This document shows, one piece after another, positions 45,515 to 54,257 of a stretch of 64,000 bases of DNA. Position numbers and translations under genes: made by a program. The first letter of the stretch is position 1; each line of letters opens with the position of its first letter. This DNA comes from G020353115 sp964389685 (lineage in GTDB: Bacteria; Bacteroidota; Bacteroidia; Bacteroidales; VadinHA17). The notes below the pieces were generated by a model that was not told the DNA's origin, ran no database searches, and saw only the letters and a program-made list of their open reading frames with translations. The DNA lies in the NCBI GenBank assembly GCA_964389685.1, contig CAYMFM010000005.1, positions 40,459 through 104,458 of the forward strand, read 5' to 3'.

Positions 45515-46279
45515 ATGCAAGAATATTTTTATCTATCCGCCATTCCTGAATCCCTGGTAGCTTCTCATCTTCCACCGGCAGAATTTGGAAACTACCTCGC
45601 AGTTGGTACAAAAAAAAGAATACGGGGTCAGGCTATATTTTTCCAGCTGGATCCCGGGAAAATAAACCTGCCCATGGACTATGTCAAAGAGAAACTGGTT
45701 CCCTATGAAAATGGAGAGCCTAAACGGTCTGTTTTTCTATCCATATACCGTGTACTTGAAAACGTGCCCCTGGAAGCGCTTCTTAATCTCTACCTGGTCA
45801 CTGACGATGGTAAGGTTCTGGAACTGAAACCTGTCGAATACGTGGATAAAAAACGGCCACTGGTTCATTTGTACCAGCAATTCAATCCGATAACCACCCG
45901 TGTTGCCAGCCGGCTGTCACCACCGGAATTCATAAAATTCCTTACTGATACATCCAAGCCGGTATCGACACCAAAGCTCTTTTTTGCAGAATTAACACTC
46001 AGCAAACTGGCATTCGATCCGACATCTCCAATTGAGAATCTTCCCTATCCCAATCCGGATCACCTGCGCGATTGTTTGCTGCGTCTTAAGGAATACCCGG
46101 AAAGACCCACAAAGACCGTGTTGCGTTACTACAGGGGGGAGATGTCATACCGTACCATACAGGATGGTTTTTTCATCGGCGACCAGAATAGTTTCCGGTT
46201 CTATCCATTCCCCTCCCGGGAAGACCTGGAGGATATTTATTACTCGTGGTGGAGGTCAGCTCTTGTTCAGTGCTTTTGA
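45515..46279 (+). CDS. Conserved-looking cytoplasmic protein, unknown
   Basis: 254 residues from ATG 45515 (MQEYFYLSAIPESLVASHLPP), preceded by AAAGGGA as a plausible ribosome-binding site; an upstream in-frame TTG at 45467 is less likely. No signal peptide or membrane segment is seen. The sequence contains segments such as EFGNYLAVGTKKRIRGQAIF and KTVLRYYRGEMSYRTIQ but no motif I can assign. It lies 56 nt before the LRR lipoprotein and could share a transcript with it and the CPBP protease. Confidence 0.7.
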   Translation: MQEYFYLSAIPESLVASHLPPAEFGNYLAVGTKKRIRGQAIFFQLDPGKINLPMDYVKEKLVPYENGEPKRSVFLSIYRVLENVPLEALLNLYLVTDDGKVLELKPVEYVDKKRPLVHLYQQFNPITTRVASRLSPPEFIKFLTDTSKPVSTPKLFFAELTLSKLAFDPTSPIENLPYPNPDHLRDCLLRLKEYPERPTKTVLRYYRGEMSYRTIQDGFFIGDQNSFRFYPFPSREDLEDIYYSWWRSALVQCF

Positions 46280-46335
46280 TTTCCCGATCTGACATGAGTT
46301 TGCCTTTTCAGTAAAACACCATTAAACCTGAGATC

Positions 46336-47724
46336 ATGAAGAGAATACCCTTCGTCCTGCCTGTTTTCGGATTGATATCTCTGTTCATACAGTTCAGTTG
46401 TTCAACCGATAAACACATCGATGAGTTTATCCTTAATAAGGTGGAGTTTTCCAATGTTACTGCAGTGTTCAACCTCTCTCGAACACACATCCTTTTTGGA
46501 TCACATGCCGACACCTCCGGCAGATCGGCGATCATGGCAGCCCATGGGGATCTGCTGTTCCTGATGGTTGAGGATGAAAGCCTGTTTATGAGGTACGACA
46601 TGAATTACGGGAATAGCATAGAGATGGCTATTGATGCGGTATGTAAAAAGAGATTTTATGATCAGGATGACCTGGTGGCACTTTATTTAACAGAAGACTC
46701 GTTGCTCATGGAATGGCTTGATTCCGTGGATGAACAAACATTCAGTCAACTTCGGACGCTGCAGATTACCCTTCCGATACCGGAAAGATACAGACCCCTG
46801 CTTCAGAAAATTGCAGAACAGGGTGCCGGAGCCGGATTGGTGCTTGAGTGTGACAGCAATGTTACGGAAAGTGATATTAAAATGTTGCAATCCCTATCCC
46901 CAAAATGGATTTATCTTACAGACTGTCAATTAAATATACAGGATCCGCCCGTTATTTCCCTGTTCCATGAAGTGGAATTGCTTGGTGTGGAAGGAGAAGA
47001 TATTCAATGGACATTGGCTCCTGATCTTCTTCCCAACCTCGCATCCCTGATCCTGAAAAACTGGAATCCCCTGGAAACCGGCCATTATTCCCTTCCCAAT
47101 GCTGAATTCCTGCAGTCACTAACACTGGTCGAACCCAACATTACCGATCTATCCTTCCTGGAACAGGCTCCTGAACTGATAAATCTTTATGTTGTCTGCT
47201 GCGACACACTGTCAGACATCGGGTATCTCCGCGAAATCTCTTCGCTGAACACTCTGGGTTTTCCCTTTTGCAGCAGGATCACGGATATTCAGGCAATGAA
47301 TCATTTGCATTCCATGATGTGGGTCTCCTATCCGACGTGTACCAAACCTGAGGAATTTTCTCAAATAAGCACATTCTTTCCTGATCTCCGGGTACTCGAA
47401 CTGATCGGTTGTGAGAAGATCAGTGACCTTTCAGCCGTCGCAACATTGGATGCATTACAGTGCCTCATTATCGATCTTCCTGATATGGATCTGACACCTC
47501 TTTCAACAATGTCCAACCTCAGGTTGCTTGTGATTGAGGAGAACAAATTTGAAGAGTCGGTTGATGAAATCTCCAGGATCAGTGAAGCTCTACCCGGCTT
47601 GCAGGTCCTTCCCGGGGGTGGATTGTGCATGGGATCAGGATGGATCCTGCTTTTGTTTCCCATGCTATTTTTCATCTGGCTATTCCATCAACGGAAGAAG
47701 TTTCACGAGCTGAAAAACAGGTAG
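46336..47724 (+). CDS. Leucine-rich-repeat lipoprotein with C-terminal GGxCxGSGW sorting-like tail
   Basis: 462 residues. The N-terminus is a signal peptide with lipobox QFSC (Cys22). The middle (~190-420) has degenerate leucine-rich-repeat units such as LPNLASLILKNWNPLE, LTLVEPNITDLSFLEQAPEL and LRVLELIGCEKISDLSAVATL. The C-terminus is tripartite: GGGLCMGSGW (427-436, Cys431), a hydrophobic helix ILLLFPMLFFIWLF, then basic HQRKKFHELKNR. This is the architecture of C-terminal sorting signals cut by intramembrane proteases. The stop codon abuts the ATG of a CPBP-family protease, its probable processing enzyme. Function is otherwise unknown. Confidence 0.75.
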   Translation: MKRIPFVLPVFGLISLFIQFSCSTDKHIDEFILNKVEFSNVTAVFNLSRTHILFGSHADTSGRSAIMAAHGDLLFLMVEDESLFMRYDMNYGNSIEMAIDAVCKKRFYDQDDLVALYLTEDSLLMEWLDSVDEQTFSQLRTLQITLPIPERYRPLLQKIAEQGAGAGLVLECDSNVTESDIKMLQSLSPKWIYLTDCQLNIQDPPVISLFHEVELLGVEGEDIQWTLAPDLLPNLASLILKNWNPLETGHYSLPNAEFLQSLTLVEPNITDLSFLEQAPELINLYVVCCDTLSDIGYLREISSLNTLGFPFCSRITDIQAMNHLHSMMWVSYPTCTKPEEFSQISTFFPDLRVLELIGCEKISDLSAVATLDALQCLIIDLPDMDLTPLSTMSNLRLLVIEENKFEESVDEISRISEALPGLQVLPGGGLCMGSGWILLLFPMLFFIWLFHQRKKFHELKNR

Positions 47725-48381
47725 ATGGACAGACCTCCCGGTTTCTTTACAAGGACATCGCGATACCAGGATGTTCTTCTTGTACTGGTCGGTCTATTCC
47801 TTTTTGCACTTTACGTGCACGAACGATCCTGGTTGGTTGTTATCTCCTTTGCCGGCCTGTTCCTTGCCGCACTCAGTCTCGTAATCTTTTTCAGGGATAC
47901 AAAACAGGGCACTTTGGTTTTCGGCTCCCTTCGATTCACACCCGGGGCGATCGGTTTTCTGATCACGGGTATCGTGGTGGGAGGAATACTGGGTATATGT
48001 TACCGTTATTTCTACTTCCCTACACTCCTTCCCGTTTCCCTTACAACCTTTGCCATCATTTCACCCATAATCGGAATAACAGAAGAGTTGCTCTTTCGCG
48101 GCTACCTGCAGGGAAGGATACGCGAACAACACAGGCTGTTGGCTATTGTAATTGCCGCCCTGGGGCACACCACCTATAAATTCATTGTATTGAGATCCCT
48201 GCCTGATCCATCCGGGGTTGATTTTCCTTTTCTGATTGCATGGACAATGATCGGAGGATTGATTTTCGGGATCCTAAGGGACCTTTCAGATAGCGTGCTT
48301 CCACCTGCCCTTGCTCATGGTTGTTTTGATGTTATTGTTTACGGAGGGTTCGTATCGGCTCCTTTATGGGTGTGGGGGTAG
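47725..48381 (+). CDS. CPBP-family intramembrane glutamic protease
   Basis: 218 residues with about six to seven membrane helices. The CPBP (CAAX-protease and bacteriocin-processing, Abi) motifs are intact: EELLFRGYLQG with Glu120, Glu121 and Arg125; His148 in ALGHTTYK; and His198 with Asp202 in AHGCFD. Relatives cleave C-terminal CAAX-type or sorting sequences inside the membrane. The gene begins on the base after the stop of the LRR lipoprotein, whose C-terminal Gly-Cys-helix-basic tail is a fitting substrate. No other candidate substrate is seen in the window. Confidence 0.9.
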   Translation: MDRPPGFFTRTSRYQDVLLVLVGLFLFALYVHERSWLVVISFAGLFLAALSLVIFFRDTKQGTLVFGSLRFTPGAIGFLITGIVVGGILGICYRYFYFPTLLPVSLTTFAIISPIIGITEELLFRGYLQGRIREQHRLLAIVIAALGHTTYKFIVLRSLPDPSGVDFPFLIAWTMIGGLIFGILRDLSDSVLPPALAHGCFDVIVYGGFVSAPLWVWG

Positions 48382-48438
48382 ACAAGGAAAAAGTAAAAAA
48401 TTCAAAGTAAAAAGTAAAAAACATCCCTATCTTAATCA

Positions 48439-48455
48439 GGAATAATTCGGGCTAA
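48439..48455 (-). repeat. Solo end resembling the TTAACCCG element family
   Basis: GGAATAATTCGGGCTAA matches the right end of copy A (TGAATAATTCGGGTTAA) at 15 of 17 positions. No second end is nearby, so it may be a decayed copy. It is directly upstream of the ROK gene. Confidence 0.4.
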
Positions 48456-48476
48456 ATTTCCAAACATATAAGAGCC

Positions 48477-49436
48477 ATGGCAGCTATTGGTCTGGACCTG
48501 GGAGGCACAAAACTATCCGGTGCTGTTTTTGATACCAGTGGAGAGTTATTGACCAGAGAAACAAAACTGCTGGAAAGCAGGAAGGGTAAAGCGGTTGGAA
48601 AACTGATCCGTATAATGATCAAGGAGTTATATGATGTCAGCCCGGGAAAAGGATCCTCTATCACAGCTCTGGGTGTGTCGGTCCCGGGGATCAGTCATGT
48701 ACACGAAGGTACGGTGTGGGCACCAAATATCGGGGGTTGGGAAAACTATCCGCTACACGATGAAATTGCTTCCATGCTGAATAATCCCAAAACCACGATC
48801 ACCATAGACAGTGATCGGGCTTGCTCTATCCTGGGGGAAGTATGGAAAGGAGCTGCCGTGGGGTGCAAAAATGCCGTTTTTCTTGCTGTGGGAACCGGCA
48901 TTGGTGCCGGGATATATACCGATGGAAAAGTTATGCGTGGTGAAAAGGATATAGCAGGAGCTATCGGATGGCTGACTCTGAACAAGCCCTATCACCCAAA
49001 ATACCGACAAATGGGATGTTTCGAATATCATGCTTCCGGAGACGGCCTGGCAAGAATGGCCCTTGAGTACCTGAAGGAAGAGAAGGATTATTCCGGCATC
49101 CTGAAGGACAAAAGGCCGGATGAGATCTCGGCTCATCATCTGTTCCTGGCTTACGAACAGGATGATGACCTTGCGAAACGGGTAATGAAACAGGCCATTG
49201 AGTTCTGGGGTATGGCAATTGCCAATCTGGTAAGTCTATTTAACCCTGAAAAGATCATCCTTGGAGGAGGTGTTTTCGGTCCCGCTCTTCAATTCAAGCA
49301 GCAGATCATTGAAGAGGCAACCAGATGGGCTCAACCCATCAGCATCCAACGGGTAGCCATTGAAGGCTCCGTTCTGCAAAACGATGCACCGTTGTATGGA
49401 GCAGCATACCTTGCCCTTAACGATACAATCGTATGA
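48477..49436 (+). CDS. ROK-family sugar kinase lacking the zinc motif
   Basis: 319 residues. The N-terminal ATP-binding motif GLDLGGTKLSGAVFD and the sugar-binding region VGTGIGAGIYTDGKVMRG are typical of ROK glucokinase/N-acetylhexosamine kinases, with ILGGGVFGPAL near the end. The usual ROK zinc site (His plus CxCGxxGCxE) is reduced to MGCFEYHASGDG: the first two cysteines are missing. It overlaps the MFS gene by 4 nt and heads a kinase-transporter-SIS operon. The substrate is likely a hexose or acetylated hexosamine. Confidence 0.88.
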   Translation: MAAIGLDLGGTKLSGAVFDTSGELLTRETKLLESRKGKAVGKLIRIMIKELYDVSPGKGSSITALGVSVPGISHVHEGTVWAPNIGGWENYPLHDEIASMLNNPKTTITIDSDRACSILGEVWKGAAVGCKNAVFLAVGTGIGAGIYTDGKVMRGEKDIAGAIGWLTLNKPYHPKYRQMGCFEYHASGDGLARMALEYLKEEKDYSGILKDKRPDEISAHHLFLAYEQDDDLAKRVMKQAIEFWGMAIANLVSLFNPEKIILGGGVFGPALQFKQQIIEEATRWAQPISIQRVAIEGSVLQNDAPLYGAAYLALNDTIV

Positions 49437-50608
49437 ACAAAGATCATGCATACAACCAGAGGCTTGTTTTTACGGCTGCCTGCGTGGGTATGTTGCTGTT
49501 TGGCGTATCGCTGATCTCCCTGGGGACCATTCTTCCCGGAATAACGGCTAACTTTGCACTGGATGAAAAGATGACGGGATCGCTGGTTACTCTTCTTCCA
49601 ATCGGGTTATTGACCGGATCACTGATTTTTGGACCGGTTGTCGATCGGTATGGATACAAATACCTGATGATCATCTGCTCCCTGATGATCCTTCTTGGCC
49701 TGGAAGGCATTGCATATGGTAAAAGCATATTTCTAATACGGATTTCTATCTTCTGTATCGGATCCGGTGGAGGAGCACTCAATGGTGCGACCAATGCACT
49801 GGTCAACGATATTAGTAGTAAAAACCGGAGTGCAAACCTCAGTTTTCTCGGCGTATTCTTCGGGATCGGTGCCCTGGGTATGCCTGTCCTGATTGGCATC
49901 CTTTCCTCTTTTTTTAGCGAAGAAAAGATACTTTCAGTGATCGGTTGGTCTGTTTTTATTCCTGTGTTGTTTTTCCTGTTTATTCGATTCCCCGTACCAA
50001 AGCAAATTCTGCAACTACCCATTAAGCAGGGATTAACATTGCTCACAGATTCCATCCTGATTCTGACCGGATTGATCCTGTTCCTGGAAAGTGGGATCGA
50101 GGGTATCATTAATAACTGGACAACCACATTTCTTCAGAAGGCTGATAATCTGAGTAACCGGGAAGCGTTGTTCTCACTATCTGCATTTGTTTTCAGTCTA
50201 ACTGTTTCAAGATTCATTCTCGGGTTTATATTGAAAAGGATCTCCTCCTCTTATATCCTTCTGGCAGGAACTGGTATAACCGCTGCGGGAATCATTCTGC
50301 TGTTCTTAACCACAGGTTATCTATGTTCTTTTGTAGCCCTTTTCCTTCTCGGGATGGGCTGTGCGGCGGTATTCCCGGTGGTATTAAGTTATGCAGGAGA
50401 ATTGTTTTCCTCAATTTCAGGAACAGCTTTTAGTATCGTCATGGTAATTGCAGCGATTGGAAACATTCTGATCAATTATTTAATGGGGTTGATTGCTCAT
50501 CATTTTGGGATCAGTCAGTATACCACGCTCTTATTTATTTCACTGATCATGATGTTGATCCTAATTCTGATTATATTGAGAAGGGTTCGGAAAAAAATAA
50601 CGATTTAA
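49433..50608 (+). CDS. MFS transporter
   Basis: 391 residues with 12 predicted membrane segments in two halves. The loop 2-3 signature is present as GPVVDRYGYKYLM (residues ~63-75). It is translationally coupled to the ROK kinase (4-nt overlap) and followed 11 nt later by an SIS-domain protein, so a sugar or sugar derivative is the likely substrate. The specific sugar cannot be read from the sequence. Confidence 0.9.
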   Translation: MNKDHAYNQRLVFTAACVGMLLFGVSLISLGTILPGITANFALDEKMTGSLVTLLPIGLLTGSLIFGPVVDRYGYKYLMIICSLMILLGLEGIAYGKSIFLIRISIFCIGSGGGALNGATNALVNDISSKNRSANLSFLGVFFGIGALGMPVLIGILSSFFSEEKILSVIGWSVFIPVLFFLFIRFPVPKQILQLPIKQGLTLLTDSILILTGLILFLESGIEGIINNWTTTFLQKADNLSNREALFSLSAFVFSLTVSRFILGFILKRISSSYILLAGTGITAAGIILLFLTTGYLCSFVALFLLGMGCAAVFPVVLSYAGELFSSISGTAFSIVMVIAAIGNILINYLMGLIAHHFGISQYTTLLFISLIMMLILILIILRRVRKKITI

Positions 50609-50619
50609 AAATTACAGCA

Positions 50620-51384
50620 ATGATATTAGCAAAGCAATGGATTGATAATGCTCGCGTGGTAATGTCTGTAATAGAGCAGACCCAGATGGATCCGATGCGT
50701 CGGGCAGCAGAAATAATGGCGGATTCGATTGAAGCAAAACGGTGGGTACATACCTTTGGCTGCGGGCATGCCACACTGCCTGTGGAGGAGATGTATCCAA
50801 GGATCGGTGGATTTGTCGGGTTCCATCCCATCATTGAACTCCCACTAACCTTTTTTACACGGATCGTAGGAGAGATGGGCATCCACCAGTTTCTTTTCCT
50901 CGAACGTGCGGAGGGTTTTGGGAAGGAGATCATGAAAGGATACACATTCGACAAGCGCGATTGTGTCTGGATCTTCTCCCATTCCGGGATCAATAACGTG
51001 AACATCGATATCGCCCTCCAGGCAAAAGAGATCGGGATGAAGGTGATTGTGTACGGATCGGCACAGGCTGCAGAAGGGAAGCAATCGCGCCATTCCTGTG
51101 GTAAAACCCTGTTCCAACTGGCGGATGTTGTGGTCGATAGTTGTGTCCCCATCGAAGATGCTTCCGTACCATTGAAAAATCATCAGGATAAGATCGGTCC
51201 GGTCTCCACCATAGCCTTTGTCACTACCGTGTGGATGACTATAACCACCGTGGCGGAGATCCTGGTGGAACGAGCTGTGAAGTTGTATATTCATCCATCC
51301 CATAATCTGCAGGGCGCGGAAGGGACCATGGATCGCCTTAATGAAGCCCTGAAAGAATACAAAAACAGGGTGGCAGGAGTGTAA
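50620..51384 (+). CDS. SIS-domain protein (phosphosugar-binding)
   Basis: 254 residues. The SIS fold is visible in WVHTFGCGHATLPVEEM and IFSHSGINNVNIDIALQAKE, the two Ser/Gly-rich strands that bind a sugar phosphate; the arrangement resembles the UPF0309/sugar-isomerase-like group. With a ROK kinase and an MFS transporter immediately upstream, a role in isomerising, de-etherifying or sensing a phosphorylated amino sugar is likely. The exact reaction is not assignable. Confidence 0.85.
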   Translation: MILAKQWIDNARVVMSVIEQTQMDPMRRAAEIMADSIEAKRWVHTFGCGHATLPVEEMYPRIGGFVGFHPIIELPLTFFTRIVGEMGIHQFLFLERAEGFGKEIMKGYTFDKRDCVWIFSHSGINNVNIDIALQAKEIGMKVIVYGSAQAAEGKQSRHSCGKTLFQLADVVVDSCVPIEDASVPLKNHQDKIGPVSTIAFVTTVWMTITTVAEILVERAVKLYIHPSHNLQGAEGTMDRLNEALKEYKNRVAGV

Positions 51385-51527
51385 GATGTTGATTAATAAA
51401 GAGGTGATTCTAACTCGTACCACGAACTTCCACTACACCTTCCAATCCGCAGTCGTAGTACGAGAATTTAAATAAAACTTAATATATTGTACGTTATACA
51501 TAATGACATAATAAAAATTATAACGCT

Positions 51528-51740
51528 ATGAAAAAAAACATGGGGACCATTGACAGGGTAGCACGGGTTTTAATTGCTATCGTTATAGCCATTTTGTTCT
51601 TTACGAAAGTCATTACCGGCACACTGGGCATCGTATTGCTAATTCTCGCAGTGATATTTGTGCTCACCAGTCTGATCAGCTTTTGTCCGCTCTATGTCCC
51701 CTTCGGTTTGAATACCTGTAAAAAGGGATCCTCAGAATAG
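51528..51740 (+). CDS. DUF2892/YgaP-like small membrane protein
   Basis: 70 residues with two hydrophobic helices (VARVLIAIVIAILFF and GIVLLILAVIFVLTSLI) and the ending FCPLYVPFGLNTCKK that is typical of DUF2892 (YgaP transmembrane) proteins. The N-terminus MKKNMGTIDRVAR also fits. In some proteins this domain accompanies rhodanese; here it stands alone. Its function is unclear. It is preceded by a 143-bp AT-rich gap. Confidence 0.88.
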   Translation: MKKNMGTIDRVARVLIAIVIAILFFTKVITGTLGIVLLILAVIFVLTSLISFCPLYVPFGLNTCKKGSSE

Positions 51741-51879
51741 CATGGTTCATGAAAGTTTTACGGACCTGTTCTCTCCGTGAAGGTTCCACTTCCCTGCTCC
51801 TGAAATAGTGATGACAGATTCCGATCCGCCGGCTTTGCGGATAGAATGACATCTGCATTATAATAAGATTCCTTTGGCA

Positions 51880-53199
51880 TTAGTAATACCTGAAGTATCC
51901 TCCCCCGTTTCCAAACCTGGGATTTACAATGTTGTTATAGATGGAGCCGAAGGTATAGGTAATACTCAGGCTCCCATTGATATTATAGCCGGTAGCCAGT
52001 TCCCGCAACCGTAGATAGACCTCCTCAGCGGTGGCTTCTTCTCCTTTTACCAGGGAGAGCTGGTCGCGAAGCCGGGCAACACTGCCGTTTAATTCAATGG
52101 ATAAGCCTTTTACAATGCGAATCCTGATTGAACCTTCCAGTTCCAGCCTGTTTTTTTCAAAATCGTGAAAATAGTTGGATCCCTGCAGGGATATGTTTAT
52201 AGAGCCCCATTTTTGCTGCACCTGGAATGCCACCCGTAGTTCCTGCTGAAATAACTTGTCCTCCATCTTATCGAATATTGTCGAGTCGTTGTACTTGGTG
52301 TAGTTGTATCCGGCTCCATAAAGGATTCTTAATTGCCTGCGGGTGGATTCCGAATAGGGGAAAATATTATATTCAAGGGATGGGAATAATGTATAATGAA
52401 GTTTGGTATTCCGATAGGTCGATGATGATATATCAAACTGAACACCTGTTGACCAGTGTTCTCCGAGGCTTTTCACAATCAGGTTATCCAGCCCCTGGTT
52501 CATCCGTTCATAGACTTCTGTCACTTCTTCCGTAGTGCCCAATGAATCGATCTCCTCCTCTTCAACCCGTTTTGTCTTGGTATAACTGTAGTCATAGTCA
52601 AATTCCAGTTTCCAATCGGGCGTAATTTTTGATGCAGAAATAGAATTTCGCCAGGAAATCTCCTTTAATGATTCTTCAAGTTCCAGCCGGGGCCTTATTT
52701 CCAGTTCAAACACCCAGTAATTCCAGCGGTCAACCACTTCCTCATCAACCGTCTCATCACGGTGCCCGATGATCACCTCTTCATAGAGTGGCGTCGTGGC
52801 AACGTACCTCATCAAGCCCATTTTAATAATCTGTGTCCGGCCTTCGCGGATATGATCCTCTGTATCATCGGGCCGTGTAGCATAAACCAGCGTGTCATTC
52901 TTACCTTCATATTGACCCTGCCCGAGGAATGTTAAGGTGTATTCCCTGCCTCCACTGCCTGTACTCTGCCTGGTTTCGAGAATATACACCTCTGCTTCTT
53001 TTACATCCCTAACATAGTTCACGTAAGGGATTTGCTGGCGGATATAATTCATGTCACAGAACTGACAGTCGATAAAGATTCTTACAGCATTCTGCCGAAG
53101 GACATCCTGTCTATTTCCGTTTTCCTGAGCATTCGAAAGGATCAGGGATGAAAAAAAAAATGAAACGAATAGTACACTGGAAATAAAAAATTGTCTCAT
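51880..53199 (-). CDS. Outer-membrane beta-barrel-like protein
   Basis: 439 residues from ATG 53199 (MRQFFISSVLFVSFFF, signal peptide ending SNAQ); the in-frame extension up to 53310 crosses a -7 element. The N-terminal ~130 residues look globular (IFIDCQFCDMNYIRQQIPYV), and the rest alternates hydrophobic and polar residues as in a beta barrel (LEFDYDYSYTKTK, LRILYGAGYNYTKYND), ending in aromatic YFRYY as outer-membrane proteins often do. No specific family was recognised. It stands alone on the minus strand. Confidence 0.7.
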   Translation of the reverse strand: MRQFFISSVLFVSFFFSSLILSNAQENGNRQDVLRQNAVRIFIDCQFCDMNYIRQQIPYVNYVRDVKEAEVYILETRQSTGSGGREYTLTFLGQGQYEGKNDTLVYATRPDDTEDHIREGRTQIIKMGLMRYVATTPLYEEVIIGHRDETVDEEVVDRWNYWVFELEIRPRLELEESLKEISWRNSISASKITPDWKLEFDYDYSYTKTKRVEEEEIDSLGTTEEVTEVYERMNQGLDNLIVKSLGEHWSTGVQFDISSSTYRNTKLHYTLFPSLEYNIFPYSESTRRQLRILYGAGYNYTKYNDSTIFDKMEDKLFQQELRVAFQVQQKWGSINISLQGSNYFHDFEKNRLELEGSIRIRIVKGLSIELNGSVARLRDQLSLVKGEEATAEEVYLRLRELATGYNINGSLSITYTFGSIYNNIVNPRFGNGGGYFRYY

Positions 53200-53273
53200 A
53201 ATAAATAAATTTCTAATAACATGATTTCGAAAAAATAAGCAACTCAATATAAAGGTTCTAATACAAATTTGTG

Positions 53274-53281
53274 CAAATGTA
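53274..53281 (-). promoter_or_regulatory. Putative promoter of the beta-barrel gene, -7 element
   Basis: Minus-strand TACATTTG matches TAnnTTTG, 75 nt before ATG 53199. Confidence 0.45.
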
Positions 53282-53365
53282 GGTGAAAAATCTGAAGGAA
53301 ATCTGAACATTAACGGTGTGGTTAACCACCAGGGTGGAAGTTGGAGTGATAACTTAAAAGAAGCT

Positions 53366-54028
53366 TTATTCCTTCGTTTTATAACTGATGGATATACCGG
53401 AATAGCTGGAGCGATCGATCGTTGTTTTCATGTTGGGCAGGCTTTCGAGGTAGTCCAGGAATTCAGTGATGCCCCTGCTCCTTCCCTGGCCGGTAACATT
53501 ATGTGCAGTAAAACATCCACCCACTTCCAATTTGGGCAGAACAGCAATCAGGTAGTTTTTGTACCACCATTTATCAGCATCGGAGAAGACAAAATCAAAG
53601 GGCCCTTTCAGTTTCGGAACCAGTTCATGCGCATCCCCCAGCCGGGCATCGATATAATCCGAAAGTCCTGCTTCCCTGAAATTGGCAAGTGCCTGGTTAT
53701 ACCTCGTTTCATCGATCTCAATGGTGATGAGTTTGCCACCGGTCTTACTCAATGCCCATGCTATCCAGATGCCGGAATGGCCGGTAGAGGTCCCGATTTC
53801 AAGAGCTTTGGTGTATCCGTTTTTGATGATCAGATCATACAATACTCTGCCATCGGAAGCAGGTACATTCATGTCCCGCCAGTGATATTTACTGCGTTCG
53901 AGAAATGCTTCAACCTGTTTATCCAGTTCCGGGTTCTCAAACAGTTCCTGTGCAAAAAGATTCGTGGAAACAGGAATAGACAGTAAAGCAGACAGGATAA
54001 AGATGATAGTAAAAATCTTTCTTCTCAT
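53366..54028 (-). CDS. SAM-dependent O-methyltransferase with a signal peptide
   Basis: 220 residues. The catalytic domain is a family-3 O-methyltransferase: motif I is ALEIGTSTGHSGIW (~75-88), followed by ITIEIDETRYNQA and a DADKWWYKNYL segment in place of the metal-binding DADK loop, which is intact. The N-terminus, however, is a clear Sec signal peptide (KIFTIIFILSALLSIPVSTNLFAQ), placing the enzyme outside the cytoplasm, where S-adenosylmethionine is not normally available. Either the protein works in an unexpected compartment or it has a SAM-independent role. Confidence 0.85.
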   Translation of the reverse strand: MRRKIFTIIFILSALLSIPVSTNLFAQELFENPELDKQVEAFLERSKYHWRDMNVPASDGRVLYDLIIKNGYTKALEIGTSTGHSGIWIAWALSKTGGKLITIEIDETRYNQALANFREAGLSDYIDARLGDAHELVPKLKGPFDFVFSDADKWWYKNYLIAVLPKLEVGGCFTAHNVTGQGRSRGITEFLDYLESLPNMKTTIDRSSYSGISISYKTKE

Positions 54029-54102
54029 TTTAAACAGGTTAAGGTACTATATTAGACCTTTTGTTTTGGCTTTTTATTCCAGGCTGGTAAAAAAATTTCA
54101 AG

Positions 54103-54152
54103 CCTGACAGGTTTCCCCTCCAACAGAATGGATTTGACAAAAACCTGTCAGG
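54103..54152. repeat. 12-bp perfect inverted repeat
   Basis: CCTGACAGGTTT (54103-54114) and AAACCTGTCAGG (54141-54152) are exact reverse complements with a 26-nt loop, followed by TTTTC. It lies between two divergent genes, so termination is not obvious; a dispersed palindrome or operator is possible. Confidence 0.6.
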
Positions 54153-54183
54153 TTTTCACCGCTTCAGAAAGGTATCAATTCCC

Positions 54184-54214
54184 TTTGACATTTCATGAAA
54201 GAATAGTAGATTTG
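54184..54214 (+). promoter_or_regulatory. Consensus Bacteroidota promoter for the BNR-repeat gene
   Basis: TTTG (54184-54187), exactly 19 nt, then TAGATTTG (54207-54214). This is a full match to TTTG-N19-TAnnTTTG, 43 nt before ATG 54258. It also shows that the in-frame TTG at 54216 is not the start. Confidence 0.75.
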
Positions 54215-54257
54215 ATTGAGAGAAAACATTCCTTCCTTAACACCTAAGAACGATCTT

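Noticed and set aside
49444..50127. 227-codon frame opposite the MFS gene
   Set aside because: Composition is that expected from the complement of a membrane-protein gene; no signals of its own.
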